From the NCBI GenBank assembly GCA_001899205.1, contig MKVL01000015.1, forward strand, positions 152,300 to 216,299: a stretch of 64,000 bases of DNA, written 5' to 3'. Positions 34,966 through 44,604 of the stretch are shown here, piece by piece. This stretch comes from Mesorhizobium sp. 65-26. GTDB lineage: Bacteria > Pseudomonadota > Alphaproteobacteria > Rhizobiales > Rhizobiaceae. The notes under the pieces were generated by a model. It was not told the DNA's origin and did no database searches. It saw only the letters and a program-made list of their open reading frames with translations. A program made the translations under genes and the position numbers. Positions within the stretch are counted from its first letter, which is position 1. Each line of letters starts with the position of its first letter.

Positions 34966-36942
34966 ATGTCCTGCGACCATGGACCGCTTGTCTCCCCCGC
35001 AGGCCGGCTGCGCAATATCGTCCAGCGTCCGATGCAGGTCCTCGGGCTCCTGGCGCTGGCGCTTGCCGCCAGCCTGTGGCTGGGTGGTCTTGCAAGGGCG
35101 CAGGATGCCCAGACCCGCATCATCTATCCCGGTTCCATGGCGGTAACGGGCTTTTCCGGCACCACCATACCCAATTTCGACCAGGGCCTGCCGCCGGGCG
35201 TCGACCCGGTCGACGCGACCTTCATCGACACGTCCCGCGCCACCTTGCGCGTCTTCGACGTTTCCCGGCTCGGCGGCCCTGCCTCTGGCCAGCTCGTCTT
35301 CACCCCGTCGCCCTTCGAGGTGACGGCCGGGCAGATCGGCCAGGTGTTCGGCCTCACCTATGACGATGGCGTGCGCGAGGGCGTTCCCTCCGGCGTGCCC
35401 AACCTTTACGCGGCCGCTACCTCCCTGCACGGCATCCAGATCGTCACGCCCGACGTCAAGGGCAACGGCAGGCCCGAGCGCCAGCGCCACGGCGCCGCCG
35501 CCGCCTCGTTCATGGACGGCCAGTTCGGCGCAACCAATGGCGGTGGCCCGGGCACCATCTGGAAGATCGACGGCATCACCGGCCAGGTCAGCAAGTTCGC
35601 CGACATCGACACTAACAGCGGCCCCGGCATCGGCAATCTGGCCTTCGACCCGGCGCACCGCCAGTTCTTCGCCTCCGACCTCGACACCGGCCTCATTCAC
35701 CGCATCGATGCCAACGGCACGCTGATCGACACGTTCGACCACGGCGTCGCCGGGCGCCCGGCGCGCGGCCTGCCGCCGGTGGCCGACGATGGCGCGATCA
35801 TGGACATCCATGGCGCCGCCTTCGATTCCGAAAACCCCGCCACCTGGGGCTACACCCAGGACGAGCGGCGCGTCTGGGGCGTCGCCTATCATGGCGGCCG
35901 CCTCTATTATTCGGTCGGCGAGAAGGCCGAGATATGGTCGGTTGGCATCGCGCGCGACGGCGGCTTCGCCGGCGATCCGCGCTGGGAGCTCACGGTCAAG
36001 GCCGACCAGGACTACGCGGTCACCGACATCGCCTTCGACAATGATGGCTTGATGTATCTCGCCCAGCGCGGCCCGGTCGAAAACCGCTACGACTACAGCC
36101 TGTTCGCCGATTCCGGAAAGGGCGAGGTGCTGCGCTACTGGCGCGAGAATCCGGACGATCCCACGACGCAGTCGGCCTGGGTGCCGGTGCCGCAGGAGTA
36201 CGCGGTCGGCTTTCCCGACGGCAACAGGCAGTCGGCCGGCGGCGTCGACCTGCAATATGGCTATGATGCCGAGGGCAACCTCGACACCGGCGCCTGCGAC
36301 GCCACGCTGGTCAACACCGGCGACAAGCTGCGCGAGAACGCCGCGCTCGCCGACCGGCTCGCCGCCGGCGGCCCCTTCGCCGTACACGGCGTGCAGCTGA
36401 CGCCGAAGGCGCTGGTCAAGCCCGCCAACGCGCCGCCCTTCGGCTCGTGGTTCGTCGACTTCGACGGCTATTTCGAGGATCCCGACGTCGAGGGCCATGT
36501 CGGCGACGTCAGGGTCTGGCGCCCCTGCGAGGGCCGCGCCGGCTATTACGAGCAGATACCGGGCGGCGGCTACCTGCCTCCGTTCTATCCGCCGGAATTC
36601 CCGCCTCCCGGCAACCTGCCTCCTTGCCTCGACGTCGACGACGTCACCTATTTCTGCACGCCGCGCGGGCTCGAGGCCGATCTCTATCTCCATGACCATG
36701 CCGGCTTTGGCGGCGATTCGATCAAGGCTCTGTCCGGGACGCCGGGGGTCGAGGTGACCTCGCCCATGTCCCATGCTCCGGGCGCGCCTTACAGGATCGA
36801 CATCACCGGCCACCATCCGGGCGACACCGTCAATGTCGGACTCTGCTTCTATCGCAAGTCCGACCAGGACAAGGGCGGCTACTACCCTTGCTGCAAGATG
36901 ACGCTGCCGCTCCGGACGCCGGCCTCGAGCTGCGATCGCTGA
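34966..36942 (+). CDS. Secreted beta-propeller-like protein with C-terminal cysteine module
   Basis: 658-aa exported protein of unknown function. The signal segment (about 20-48, VLGLLALALAASLWLGGLARA) is followed by a large region (about 60-480) rich in NHL/SMP-30-like propeller strands (GTIWKIDGITGQVSKFADID, GIGNLAFDPAHRQFFASDLDTGLIHRID in shorter pieces, AVTDIAFDNDGLMYLAQRG). A Pro-rich linker (PPFYPPEFPPPGNLPP, near 537-552) leads to a terminal module of about 100 aa (555-658) with paired cysteines (CLDV, YFC, GLCF, YPCCKM). The same module recurs in the next protein. The pair is separated by 11 bp and is surely co-transcribed. No sorting or anchor signal is seen. Confidence 0.75.
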   Translation: MSCDHGPLVSPAGRLRNIVQRPMQVLGLLALALAASLWLGGLARAQDAQTRIIYPGSMAVTGFSGTTIPNFDQGLPPGVDPVDATFIDTSRATLRVFDVSRLGGPASGQLVFTPSPFEVTAGQIGQVFGLTYDDGVREGVPSGVPNLYAAATSLHGIQIVTPDVKGNGRPERQRHGAAAASFMDGQFGATNGGGPGTIWKIDGITGQVSKFADIDTNSGPGIGNLAFDPAHRQFFASDLDTGLIHRIDANGTLIDTFDHGVAGRPARGLPPVADDGAIMDIHGAAFDSENPATWGYTQDERRVWGVAYHGGRLYYSVGEKAEIWSVGIARDGGFAGDPRWELTVKADQDYAVTDIAFDNDGLMYLAQRGPVENRYDYSLFADSGKGEVLRYWRENPDDPTTQSAWVPVPQEYAVGFPDGNRQSAGGVDLQYGYDAEGNLDTGACDATLVNTGDKLRENAALADRLAAGGPFAVHGVQLTPKALVKPANAPPFGSWFVDFDGYFEDPDVEGHVGDVRVWRPCEGRAGYYEQIPGGGYLPPFYPPEFPPPGNLPPCLDVDDVTYFCTPRGLEADLYLHDHAGFGGDSIKALSGTPGVEVTSPMSHAPGAPYRIDITGHHPGDTVNVGLCFYRKSDQDKGGYYPCCKMTLPLRTPASSCDR

Positions 36943-36953
36943 GGGAGGGACAG

Positions 36954-39900
36954 ATGCGCTATCTCGCCCTTTCCCCGCGCGCGGCAAGCAACCGAACCGT
37001 CATGGAGACGATCATGAAACCCCTGTCATACGCCAGGCGCGGCGCGCGCTGGCTGATGGCGGCCGGTATCGCGGTCGCCATGCTCGCCCCGGCGCCCGGC
37101 TTTGCCGAGGATGCCGCTCCGGCCAAGGCCGGCCAGAGCGTTACCGGCAATCCGCAATCCGGAGGCATCGACTACAAGCTCGAACACGACAGTTCGCGCA
37201 TCATCAACCCCGAGCCGGGCGGCATCGTGCCGTTCTTTACCAAGACGGGCGGCCAGCGCGGCTGCGACTATGTCGTCTACACGCTCACCTTCGGCCTGCG
37301 CGGCAATCCGCAAGGCTTTGCCAGCCCAGGCCTCGCGGCGGCCCTGAAAGCCGCCAGGCTCGACTTCAGGGACCAGCTTCCGCATGGCCTGCGGATCGTC
37401 GGCGTTCATGTTTCGGGCGACGGCACGGACGCGTCCGGCGGCCCGCTGCCTGTCGCCGCGATCGACACCTCGGCCGGACCGGACGACACCGCCACGGTAA
37501 CCGACTTCCGCATCTCGCCGCTGGATCTCGCCGGCCTCGGCGTGCCCAACGAGCGCACCATCACCTTCCAGATCACGGCTAGCATCGATCACGCGGCGTT
37601 TCCCGCGCCGGTGACGGTCGACAACCAGGGCACCATCAAGGTGACGGCCGCTGGTGGCGCCGTGACCACCATTCCCTCGCAGGATCCGGGCCAGCCCGAC
37701 GACGGCAACATCCTGACCGGGGTGAAGACCTCGATCCGGATCGACGTCACCAGGTGCAACCCGCCGCCGCCACCACCTCCCGGCAAGGAGTGCTTCAAGG
37801 TGGAGCGGGGTACGGTCGACTGCGTGCCCGGCGGCGGCGCCTTCATCTACCACATGCCGGTCGGCCCGCAGATGGGCGGCAAATGGGTGCAGGTGTCGAC
37901 GACGACACCCGGCGTCACCATTGTTCCGGCCACGCAGCAGGTGCCGATGGGCGGCGGCGTGCTCGACTGGAAGATCATCGGCGCCTCGCCGGGCGAAACG
38001 ATCCACCTCGTCGTCACCGGCATCGACACCTATGGCGGGCCGAAGGAAGGCTGGAGTCTCTGCTGCACGCAGACGATCGACATCGTCATCCCGCGTGACC
38101 TGCGTTGCCCGCCCCGTGACAAGGAGCCGGACCTCAAGGTCGAGAAGCGCGCCGACGTGCCGCGCTGCACCATGGCAGGCGGCTGCGATTTCACCATCAC
38201 CGTCACCAATGTCGGCACCGCGCCCTACAACGGCAAGATCGTCATCGACGACGTCACGCTGCCAGCCGGCTCGACGCTCGTTACAGGGCCCAATCCGCCC
38301 TGGGTCTGTGCGCCCACAACCTCGCCGATGACCTGCACCTATCCGGTGACGACGCTCACTCCGGGCGCCCATGTCGATCTCCATCTCGGCTTCAAGCCGG
38401 CTCCCGGCTGGCAGGGCAACAGCCTGCGCAACTGCGCCGCCTACGACTACCAGGCCAGCGGCAAGCCGCTGTTCGGCAGCCAGCAGAACGATCGCGCCTG
38501 CGCCTCGATCCCGATCTGCCGGCGTGGCGATCGCGACCGTGACTGCCAGCCGCCGGTCGAAAAGAGGGTCGACCTGCTGCTGAAGAAGCGGGCTCGCTCG
38601 GAGGTATGCTCGGCCAATGGCGTCTGCGGTTTCGTCATCGACGTCATCAACAACGGCACGGCGACCTATAGCGGGCCGCTGACGGTGATCGACAGCTATC
38701 CGGGCGGCGCCCCCGCCTCGGCGAGCTTCGGTCCGACGCCGCCCTGGACCTGCGGACCGAACGGCCCCGGCCAGTTCCGCTGCGACGCAGCCGCCATCAC
38801 GCTCGCGCCCGGTGCCTCCGCCGCGATCGTCGTCACCGCGACCATGCCGAAAGGCTACCGGTCCGACACGGTCGAGAACTGCGCCGAGGTCAGGCCGATT
38901 CCCGGCGAAGGCAATCTCGCCAACAACAAGGCGTGCGCCACGGAACGCTTCCCGCGTCCCGAGGGCGGCCAGCCGTCGCTGCGCATCGAAAAGACCTGCG
39001 GCGGCACGCTGGCCGGCGCGGCCTCGGCCTCCTGCCGCATCACCGTCACCAACACCGGCACCGTGGCGCCGACCGGGCAGATCCGCGTCGACGACGCGGC
39101 CACGCTGGTCTCCGGCGGCGGCGCGGCGCAGGTACAGGCCGTGATGCCCGACGGCGCTGACTGGACCTGCGGACCGGTTCCCGCCAACGCCTTGTCCTGC
39201 CAGATACCGGGGGCCACGCTGACGGCCGGGACCAGCCGCCACTTCGACGTGACGGTGGCAGCGAACGGCGCGTTCCAGAACTGCGCGCGCGGCTCCATCG
39301 GGCCGGCACCGGGCGACGACATCGTCCGTCCGATCGGCCGTGCCTGCGCCGAGGGCGGTGGCGGGTCCACCATCCGTGTCGAGAAGACCGGCGACAGCGA
39401 ATGCCGGCCGGGCCAGCCCTGCTCGTTCGAGATCACCATCACGAACGACGGTCCGGCTGCCTTCTCCGGCCCGGTGCGCATCGGCGACGCCATCGGCATC
39501 GACGGCATCGGCCGGCTGGATGGGGTCGCGATCACCTCGATCGATCCGCCCTTCGGCTGCGCGCCGGAACCGGCGACGCTGCCGGCATCCTGCATAGCCA
39601 ACCTCAGCCTCGGCGCCGGCGAAAGCCATACGCACCATGTCACCGTGGTCCTTCCGAACGACGGTCGCCTGGCCGCCCTGCAGGGTCCGGCCAGCGGGCA
39701 GAACTGCGTTGGCGTCCTGTCGCCCGACACGCCGGTCCGGGGCGGTGACGCGCTCATTCCCGGCGCGGCGGGTGGCGCGGGCGAAGGCGGCAAGGCCTAT
39801 GCCTGCCATCCCTTCACCATCCCGCACGAGGTGAAGAACCAGTGCTCGCAGGGCCTGGTGCTGAACAGCGCCGGCCGTTGCGTGTGCCCGCCGGGCACGA

Positions 39901-40733
39901 CCTTCCGCAACGGACAATGCTCGTCCGGCGGCGGCACGACGGTCATCCCCGTCCCGTTGCCGCTTCCGGTTCCGTCCTGCGTCCTGCTGCAGGGCCAAAT
40001 CCGCACAGAGGACGGACGCTGCGTCTGCCCGCGCGGTACGGAACTGCGCAACGGCCGCTGCACTTCCGGCGAGCAGCCGCCACCGAGCCAGTGCACCTTG
40101 CTGCCCGGCCAATACCGCAACCAGGACGGCGACTGCGTCTGCCGCCAGGGCGTGGTGGTGAACGGGGCCTGCAAGGTGGTGCGCAAGTGCACCATACGCG
40201 GCTCGGTGCCGACCCAGGACGGAAGCTGCGCCTGCCCGGACGGCACGCATCTCGACCGCAGGGCCAATGCCTGCGTGCCGGACAAGCCGAAGCCCAACCC
40301 GAACCAGTGCCGGATCCGTGGCCAGGTGCGCAACGCCGATGGCGCCTGCGCCTGCCCGAGCGGCACCGAGGTCCGGGGAAATGCCTGCCTGCCCGTCCGC
40401 CCGAAGCCGCAGCAGTGTACGGTGCGCGGTCAGGTTCGCACGCCCGGCGGCGACTGCGTCTGCCCGCGTGGCACCGAGCTGCGCGGCAGCGCCTGCCGCA
40501 AGCCGCAGGTGCAATGCGCGCCTGGCTCGCGTCTGGTCAACGGCCATTGCCAGCCGGCGGTCCGGCGGCGCTGCCCTGTCGGCACGACGGGTGAGTATCC
40601 GAACTGCGTGCCTGTCCGCAGGCGGCCGGGCGTGGAGTTCATCACGCCGGGCCTGCTGCTCGGGCCGGGCGTGATGCAGGTTGGGCCGAGGCGTCCGTCA
40701 CGGCTGCCGCAGGAGCCGAATAACCTGCAATAG
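36954..40733 (+). CDS. Giant secreted DUF11-repeat protein with cysteine-rich C-terminal repeats
   Basis: 1259-aa exported protein. The ATG at 36954 directly follows GAGGGAGGGACAG; ATG 37014, also with a GGAG site, would start at the basic end of the signal peptide (WLMAAGIAVAMLAPAPGFA). After an N-terminal beta domain (about 60-270) comes a cysteine module (276-380) like the C-terminus of the preceding protein. Four DUF11/Ig-like repeats follow, near 390, 535, 670 and 803, each with a V-E-K...C-F-x-I-T-V-T-N-x-G pattern. Then six or seven repeats of about 32 aa (963-1190) of the form QxRxxDGxCxCPxGTExRxGxC. The tail is basic. It resembles matrix or adhesive surface proteins, but no known name fits. 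Confidence 0.8.
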   Translation: MRYLALSPRAASNRTVMETIMKPLSYARRGARWLMAAGIAVAMLAPAPGFAEDAAPAKAGQSVTGNPQSGGIDYKLEHDSSRIINPEPGGIVPFFTKTGGQRGCDYVVYTLTFGLRGNPQGFASPGLAAALKAARLDFRDQLPHGLRIVGVHVSGDGTDASGGPLPVAAIDTSAGPDDTATVTDFRISPLDLAGLGVPNERTITFQITASIDHAAFPAPVTVDNQGTIKVTAAGGAVTTIPSQDPGQPDDGNILTGVKTSIRIDVTRCNPPPPPPPGKECFKVERGTVDCVPGGGAFIYHMPVGPQMGGKWVQVSTTTPGVTIVPATQQVPMGGGVLDWKIIGASPGETIHLVVTGIDTYGGPKEGWSLCCTQTIDIVIPRDLRCPPRDKEPDLKVEKRADVPRCTMAGGCDFTITVTNVGTAPYNGKIVIDDVTLPAGSTLVTGPNPPWVCAPTTSPMTCTYPVTTLTPGAHVDLHLGFKPAPGWQGNSLRNCAAYDYQASGKPLFGSQQNDRACASIPICRRGDRDRDCQPPVEKRVDLLLKKRARSEVCSANGVCGFVIDVINNGTATYSGPLTVIDSYPGGAPASASFGPTPPWTCGPNGPGQFRCDAAAITLAPGASAAIVVTATMPKGYRSDTVENCAEVRPIPGEGNLANNKACATERFPRPEGGQPSLRIEKTCGGTLAGAASASCRITVTNTGTVAPTGQIRVDDAATLVSGGGAAQVQAVMPDGADWTCGPVPANALSCQIPGATLTAGTSRHFDVTVAANGAFQNCARGSIGPAPGDDIVRPIGRACAEGGGGSTIRVEKTGDSECRPGQPCSFEITITNDGPAAFSGPVRIGDAIGIDGIGRLDGVAITSIDPPFGCAPEPATLPASCIANLSLGAGESHTHHVTVVLPNDGRLAALQGPASGQNCVGVLSPDTPVRGGDALIPGAAGGAGEGGKAYACHPFTIPHEVKNQCSQGLVLNSAGRCVCPPGTTFRNGQCSSGGGTTVIPVPLPLPVPSCVLLQGQIRTEDGRCVCPRGTELRNGRCTSGEQPPPSQCTLLPGQYRNQDGDCVCRQGVVVNGACKVVRKCTIRGSVPTQDGSCACPDGTHLDRRANACVPDKPKPNPNQCRIRGQVRNADGACACPSGTEVRGNACLPVRPKPQQCTVRGQVRTPGGDCVCPRGTELRGSACRKPQVQCAPGSRLVNGHCQPAVRRRCPVGTTGEYPNCVPVRRRPGVEFITPGLLLGPGVMQVGPRRPSRLPQEPNNLQ
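39842..40530 (+). repeat. Array of about 32-aa cysteine-rich coding repeats
   Basis: Six to seven imperfect units encode ...RCVCPPGTTFRNGQC, GRCVCPRGTELRNGRC, GDCVCRQGVVVNGAC, GSCACPDGTHLDRRANAC, GACACPSGTEVRGNAC, GDCVCPRGTELRGSAC. Each has three or four cysteines with regular spacing, resembling small disulphide-knotted TIL/EGF-like modules. The DNA repeats are diverged, so this is protein-level repetition. Confidence 0.8.
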
Positions 40734-40762
40734 ACGGTCATTCGACCGTCGATCATTCGTCA

Positions 40763-40791
40763 CCCCGCCGGATCAATCCGGCGGGGTTTTT
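40763..40791 (+). terminator. Strong intrinsic terminator after the secreted-protein pair
   Basis: CCCCGCCGGAT/ATCCGGCGGGG stem around CA followed by TTTTT. It lies 30 bp after the stop codon. Confidence 0.9.
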
Positions 40792-40936
40792 CATGGGCTG
40801 GCCCGCGGAACGCGGCGTTTCCGGCCCGGTCCGGCCGGCAAAACCCGCTTCCCCTCGGCGGGATGATGGTCTAGGCACATCCCCGACGAGGCCCGCGGCG
40901 GCCGCGGGCTGAAACGACATCGGGAGAGCCAGCATC

Positions 40937-41611
40937 GTGACCAAGAAGACCCTGATCGCGCCATCCGTGCTGGCGTCGGATTTCTCGAAGCTCGGCGACG
41001 AGGTCGAGGCGGTTGCGGCAGCCGGCGCCGACTGGATCCATCTCGATGTGATGGACGGCCATTTCGTGCCCAACATCACCTTCGGGCCTCCGGTGATCAA
41101 GGCCATCCGCAACCGCACCAAGGCCTTCTTCGACTGCCATCTGATGATCGCGCCGGCCGATCCCTATCTGGCGGCCTTCGCCGAGGCCGGCTGCGACGGC
41201 ATGACGGTCCATGCCGAGGCCGGACCGCATCTCGACCGTTCGCTGCAGACGATACGAAGCCTCGGCAAGAAGGCCGGCGTCTCGCTCAATCCGGCGACGC
41301 CCGAGAGCGCGATCGAATACGTGCTCGACCGGCTCGACCTGATCCTGATCATGACGGTCAATCCGGGTTTCGGAGGCCAGGCCTTCATTCCGGCCATCGT
41401 CGAAAAGGTGAAGCGGGTCAAGGCGCTGATCGGCGACCGCCCGATCCACATCGAGATCGACGGCGGCGTCTCGCCCGAGACCGCGCCGCTGGTCACCGCC
41501 GCCGGCGCCAATGTGCTGGTGGCCGGCGCCGCCGTGTTCAAGGGCAACAGCGTCGAGGCCTACCGAGCCAACATCGAAGCCATCAGGAGCGCGGCCGACA
41601 GGGCCGGTTGA
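40937..41611 (+). CDS. rpe: Ribulose-phosphate 3-epimerase
   Basis: Interconverts ribulose 5-phosphate and xylulose 5-phosphate. 224 aa with a GTG start after GGGAGAG. Family residues are clear: [50 protein letters not shown] and IDGGVSPE. It is single, behind the strong terminator, and convergent with nagA. Confidence 0.96.
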   Translation: MTKKTLIAPSVLASDFSKLGDEVEAVAAAGADWIHLDVMDGHFVPNITFGPPVIKAIRNRTKAFFDCHLMIAPADPYLAAFAEAGCDGMTVHAEAGPHLDRSLQTIRSLGKKAGVSLNPATPESAIEYVLDRLDLILIMTVNPGFGGQAFIPAIVEKVKRVKALIGDRPIHIEIDGGVSPETAPLVTAAGANVLVAGAAVFKGNSVEAYRANIEAIRSAADRAG

Positions 41612-41636
41612 TCGTCCGAACTGGCCGCGCCTTCTG

Positions 41637-42800
41637 CTACGCGGCTTCGAACACCGGCGCGCCGCCGATCCAGACCCGCCGGACGTCGAGATCGTCCGAC
41701 AGCGACACGATGTCGGCCGCAGCGCCGGCGCCGAGCCGACCGTGCCGGCTAGACTGGCCGACAGCCTGCGCCGGATAGAGCGAGGCCATGCGCAGTGCCT
41801 CATCGAGATCGAGCCCGACGACGCGGTGTATGAAGCGCACGGCCGAGATCATGTCGAGGTCGGCGCCCGCCAGCGTGCCGTCGGCAAGCCGCAGGCTGCC
41901 ATCCTTGCGGTGGATGGTGCGGCCATTCAACGTGAACGAGGTCATGTCGGTGCCGATCGTCGCCATGGCGTCGGTGACCAGCGCGATCCTGCCCGGTCCC
42001 TTCTTGGCCCGCAGCGCGATCGCCATGGTCGCCGGGTCGACATGGATGCCATCGGCGATCAGGCCGGCGAACAGCGTGCCGGTGTCGATCGCGGCGCCCG
42101 CCAGCCCGGCCTCACGATTGCCGATCTGGCTCATCGCGTTGAACAGATGGGTGACGACGCTGGCGCCGGCTTCGGCGAAAGCGACCGCCGTGGCGTAGCC
42201 GGTGTCCGAATGACCGAGGCTGACGATGACGCCGGCCCTGGCCAGCGCGGCGACCTGTTCGGGCTTGACGGATTCGGGGGCGATCGTCGTCAACAGCACC
42301 GGCAGGTGCCGGCGTGCAGCGATCAGCGCCGCTTCGTCGGCGGCTGTCATAGGCCGGATCAGCTTGGGATCATGCGCGCCCTTGCGGGCGATCGACAGAT
42401 GCGGTCCCTCGAGATGCAGGCCGAGGAAGCCCGGCACCTTGCGTTTCGTCGCTTCTTCTCCGGCGGCGATGGCGGCCGCGGTGATCTCCGGCGTGTCGGT
42501 GATCAGCGTCGGCAGGAGTGCCGTCGTGCCGAACGGCGCGTGCGCGCGGCAGATGGTCTCGATCGAGGCGACGTCGGGATGGTCGTTGAGCATCACGCCG
42601 CCGCCGCCATTGACCTGGATGTCGACGAAGCCGGGAACCAGCAGGCCGCCGCCGGTCTCGACGCGCGAGACCCCGGCCGGAATCTTGCCCGAAGGCACGA
42701 TGGCCTCGATCTCGCCACCCTTCACGACAAGGGCTGCATCGTCATGCCAGGCGTCGCCGTCGAAGATGCGGGCGCCGGTGAGGGCGAAATGGTCACTCAT
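41637..42800 (-). CDS. nagA: N-acetylglucosamine-6-phosphate deacetylase
   Basis: 387-aa amidohydrolase, last gene of the nag catabolic operon. Signatures: LVPGFVDIQVNGGGGV, HLEGPHLS, HLFNAMSQ and VTDAMATIG. It makes glucosamine 6-phosphate for the upstream SIS deaminase. It overlaps that gene by 4 bp. Confidence 0.94.
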   Translation of the reverse strand: MSDHFALTGARIFDGDAWHDDAALVVKGGEIEAIVPSGKIPAGVSRVETGGGLLVPGFVDIQVNGGGGVMLNDHPDVASIETICRAHAPFGTTALLPTLITDTPEITAAAIAAGEEATKRKVPGFLGLHLEGPHLSIARKGAHDPKLIRPMTAADEAALIAARRHLPVLLTTIAPESVKPEQVAALARAGVIVSLGHSDTGYATAVAFAEAGASVVTHLFNAMSQIGNREAGLAGAAIDTGTLFAGLIADGIHVDPATMAIALRAKKGPGRIALVTDAMATIGTDMTSFTLNGRTIHRKDGSLRLADGTLAGADLDMISAVRFIHRVVGLDLDEALRMASLYPAQAVGQSSRHGRLGAGAAADIVSLSDDLDVRRVWIGGAPVFEAA

Positions 42801-43828
42801 ACGGTTTCAGTCACCTTGCGAAGGTTGGGGGGCGTGTCGGGGTCGAGCCCGCGGTGGCGGGCGAAGGCTTCCGCGAACATATAGAACGAAACGATCAGCG
42901 GCAGCGGGTCGGTGAGCGGATGGCCGGTCGCGACATGCGGCAGGCGCACGGCGCTGGTGGCCAGGCCCGACGTGACGAAGACCGGCGCGCCCTTGCCCGA
43001 CAGCGCGTCGGCGGCCTCGGCGACGGAAGGCTCCGACGCATCGCGGGCGGCCAGCGCCAGAACCGGGAAATCGGGGCCGACCAGCGCCAGCGGGCCGTGC
43101 ATCACCTCGGCCGCGCTGAACGCCTCGGCGTGCATGCCGCAGGTTTCCTTGAACTTCAGTGCCGCCTCGCTGGCGATGGCGAAGGAAGGACCGCGCCCGA
43201 GGATGAACAGCGACTGGCGCTTCTCCAGCGCGCCGGCAAGCCCCATCCAGTCGCAGGCGATCGCCTTGCGGAAATGCTCGGGCAGGCGGGCCAGTGCCTC
43301 GAGCAGCGCCGTGTCGCCGGTGGCGTGCGCCATCAGCGCCAGGCCGGCGACGGCCGAATTGACGAAGGTCTTGGTCGCCGCGACGCTGCGCTCGGGGCCG
43401 GCGAGGATATCGATGGCATGGTCCGAGGCGCGCGCCAGCGGCGAGTCGGCCGTGTTGGTGATCGCGACCGTCAGCGCGCCGCCGGCCTTGGCGGCCTCCG
43501 CCATGGCGACGATGTCGGGGCTCTTGCCCGACTGCGAGATCGCCAGGCAGGCCGAGCCGCGCAGCCTGAGCTTGGTGCCGTAGATGGACGCGATAGAGGG
43601 GCCGACCGAGGCGACGGCAAGGCCAGCCGTCAGCTCGACGGCGTATTTCATGAAGGTGGCGGCATGGTCGGAGGAACCGCGCGCCACGGTGACGATGAAT
43701 TGCGGCTCGTGCTGGCGGATGCCGCGGCCGGCCTCGCTCAGCACCGCGCCCGAACTGTCGAGCAGCCGGGCGGTGGCGTCCGGGATCTCCTCGATCTCGC
43801 GGCGCATATGGGTCTTGGGTGCATTCAT
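42797..43828 (-). CDS. SIS-domain glucosamine-6-phosphate deaminase (NagB-II/AgaS-like)
   Basis: 343-aa protein with two SIS domains (VARGSSDHAATFMKY; ISQSGKSPDIVAM; FILGRGPSFAIASEAALKFKE). It matches the isomerase half of GlmS without a glutaminase domain. In proteobacterial nag clusters such proteins replace classical NagB, converting GlcN6P to fructose 6-phosphate and ammonia. It is coupled to genes on both sides by 4-bp overlaps. Confidence 0.88.
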   Translation of the reverse strand: MNAPKTHMRREIEEIPDATARLLDSSGAVLSEAGRGIRQHEPQFIVTVARGSSDHAATFMKYAVELTAGLAVASVGPSIASIYGTKLRLRGSACLAISQSGKSPDIVAMAEAAKAGGALTVAITNTADSPLARASDHAIDILAGPERSVAATKTFVNSAVAGLALMAHATGDTALLEALARLPEHFRKAIACDWMGLAGALEKRQSLFILGRGPSFAIASEAALKFKETCGMHAEAFSAAEVMHGPLALVGPDFPVLALAARDASEPSVAEAADALSGKGAPVFVTSGLATSAVRLPHVATGHPLTDPLPLIVSFYMFAEAFARHRGLDPDTPPNLRKVTETV

Positions 43829-44604
43829 GGTCGGCCCTCTTCGCTTGGTCCGCTCAGCCGGAGTTCGGCGACGAAATCATAGGCATCGCCCCTGTAGATG
43901 GAGCGGGTGAATTCGATGACCTTGCCGCTCGCCAGATAGGAGATGCGTTCGATGTGCAATCCGGCGACGCCGGGCGGCACCTCCAGCAGGCGAGCGTCAT
44001 TGTCGCCCAGATTGGCGGCGGAAATGCGTTGCACGGCGCGCACCGGCCGGTGGCCGCTCGTCTCGAGCGCGGCGTAGAGCGAGGTGCCGACCGCCTCGGG
44101 ATCGGGCAGCACGCTGGCCGAGAGCGACGCGCGCTCGATCGCCAGCGGCGTGTCGTTGGCGATGCGCAGGCGCGCCACGCGCGCCACAAGTTCGCTGGAC
44201 GACAGGCCGAGCACCATCATCTCGTCGGGCGAGGGCGCGTAGAGGCCGCGATCGAGCCAGGCCGAGCGCACGGCCATGCCGCGCCGTGCCATGTCTTCGG
44301 TGAAGGACGTGAGTCTGGACAGCGATTGCTCGACGCGCTCCATGCGCGGCGCCACGAAGGTGCCCGAGCCGTGGCGCTGGACGAGGATGCCGCCCTTGAC
44401 CAGATCCTGCACCGCCTTGCGCACGGTGACGCGGGAGATGTCGGCCTTGCTGGCGATGTCGCGCTCGGACGGCAGGGCGTCGCCGGGGCCGATCAGGCCG
44501 CGATTGACGGCCTCCTCGATGCTGCGCCGGAGCTGCAGATAGAGCGGCGCGCCGCTGCGCGACGATTCCCTCAGCATGGCGAAGATCTGGTCGGCGGCGT
44601 TCAT
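43825..44604 (-). CDS. nagR: GntR/UTRA regulator of the nag genes
   Basis: 259-aa HutC-type repressor: a winged helix (LQLRRSIEEAVNRGLIGPGDALPSERDIASKADISRVTVRKAV in parts), then a UTRA ligand domain ending ARSSIYRGDAYDFVAEL-like. Family knowledge points to an amino-sugar phosphate as inducer. It lies inside the operon it should control; the matching operators are in the nagK/ABC intergenic region. The symbol is by role, since several unrelated proteins are called NagR. Confidence 0.85.
   Translation of the reverse strand: MNAADQIFAMLRESSRSGAPLYLQLRRSIEEAVNRGLIGPGDALPSERDIASKADISRVTVRKAVQDLVKGGILVQRHGSGTFVAPRMERVEQSLSRLTSFTEDMARRGMAVRSAWLDRGLYAPSPDEMMVLGLSSSELVARVARLRIANDTPLAIERASLSASVLPDPEAVGTSLYAALETSGHRPVRAVQRISAANLGDNDARLLEVPPGVAGLHIERISYLASGKVIEFTRSIYRGDAYDFVAELRLSGPSEEGRP

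Noticed and set aside
39842-40530. Possible CRISPR or DNA-level tandem repeat
   Set aside because: The repetition is at protein level with diverged codons and lies inside a long coding frame.
37026-40547. 1173-codon open frame antisense to the large secreted protein
   Set aside because: It is rich in Ala, Arg, Gly, Asp and His without domains, has no ribosome site, and the sense frame has a signal peptide and clear repeats. Long antisense frames are expected at this GC content.
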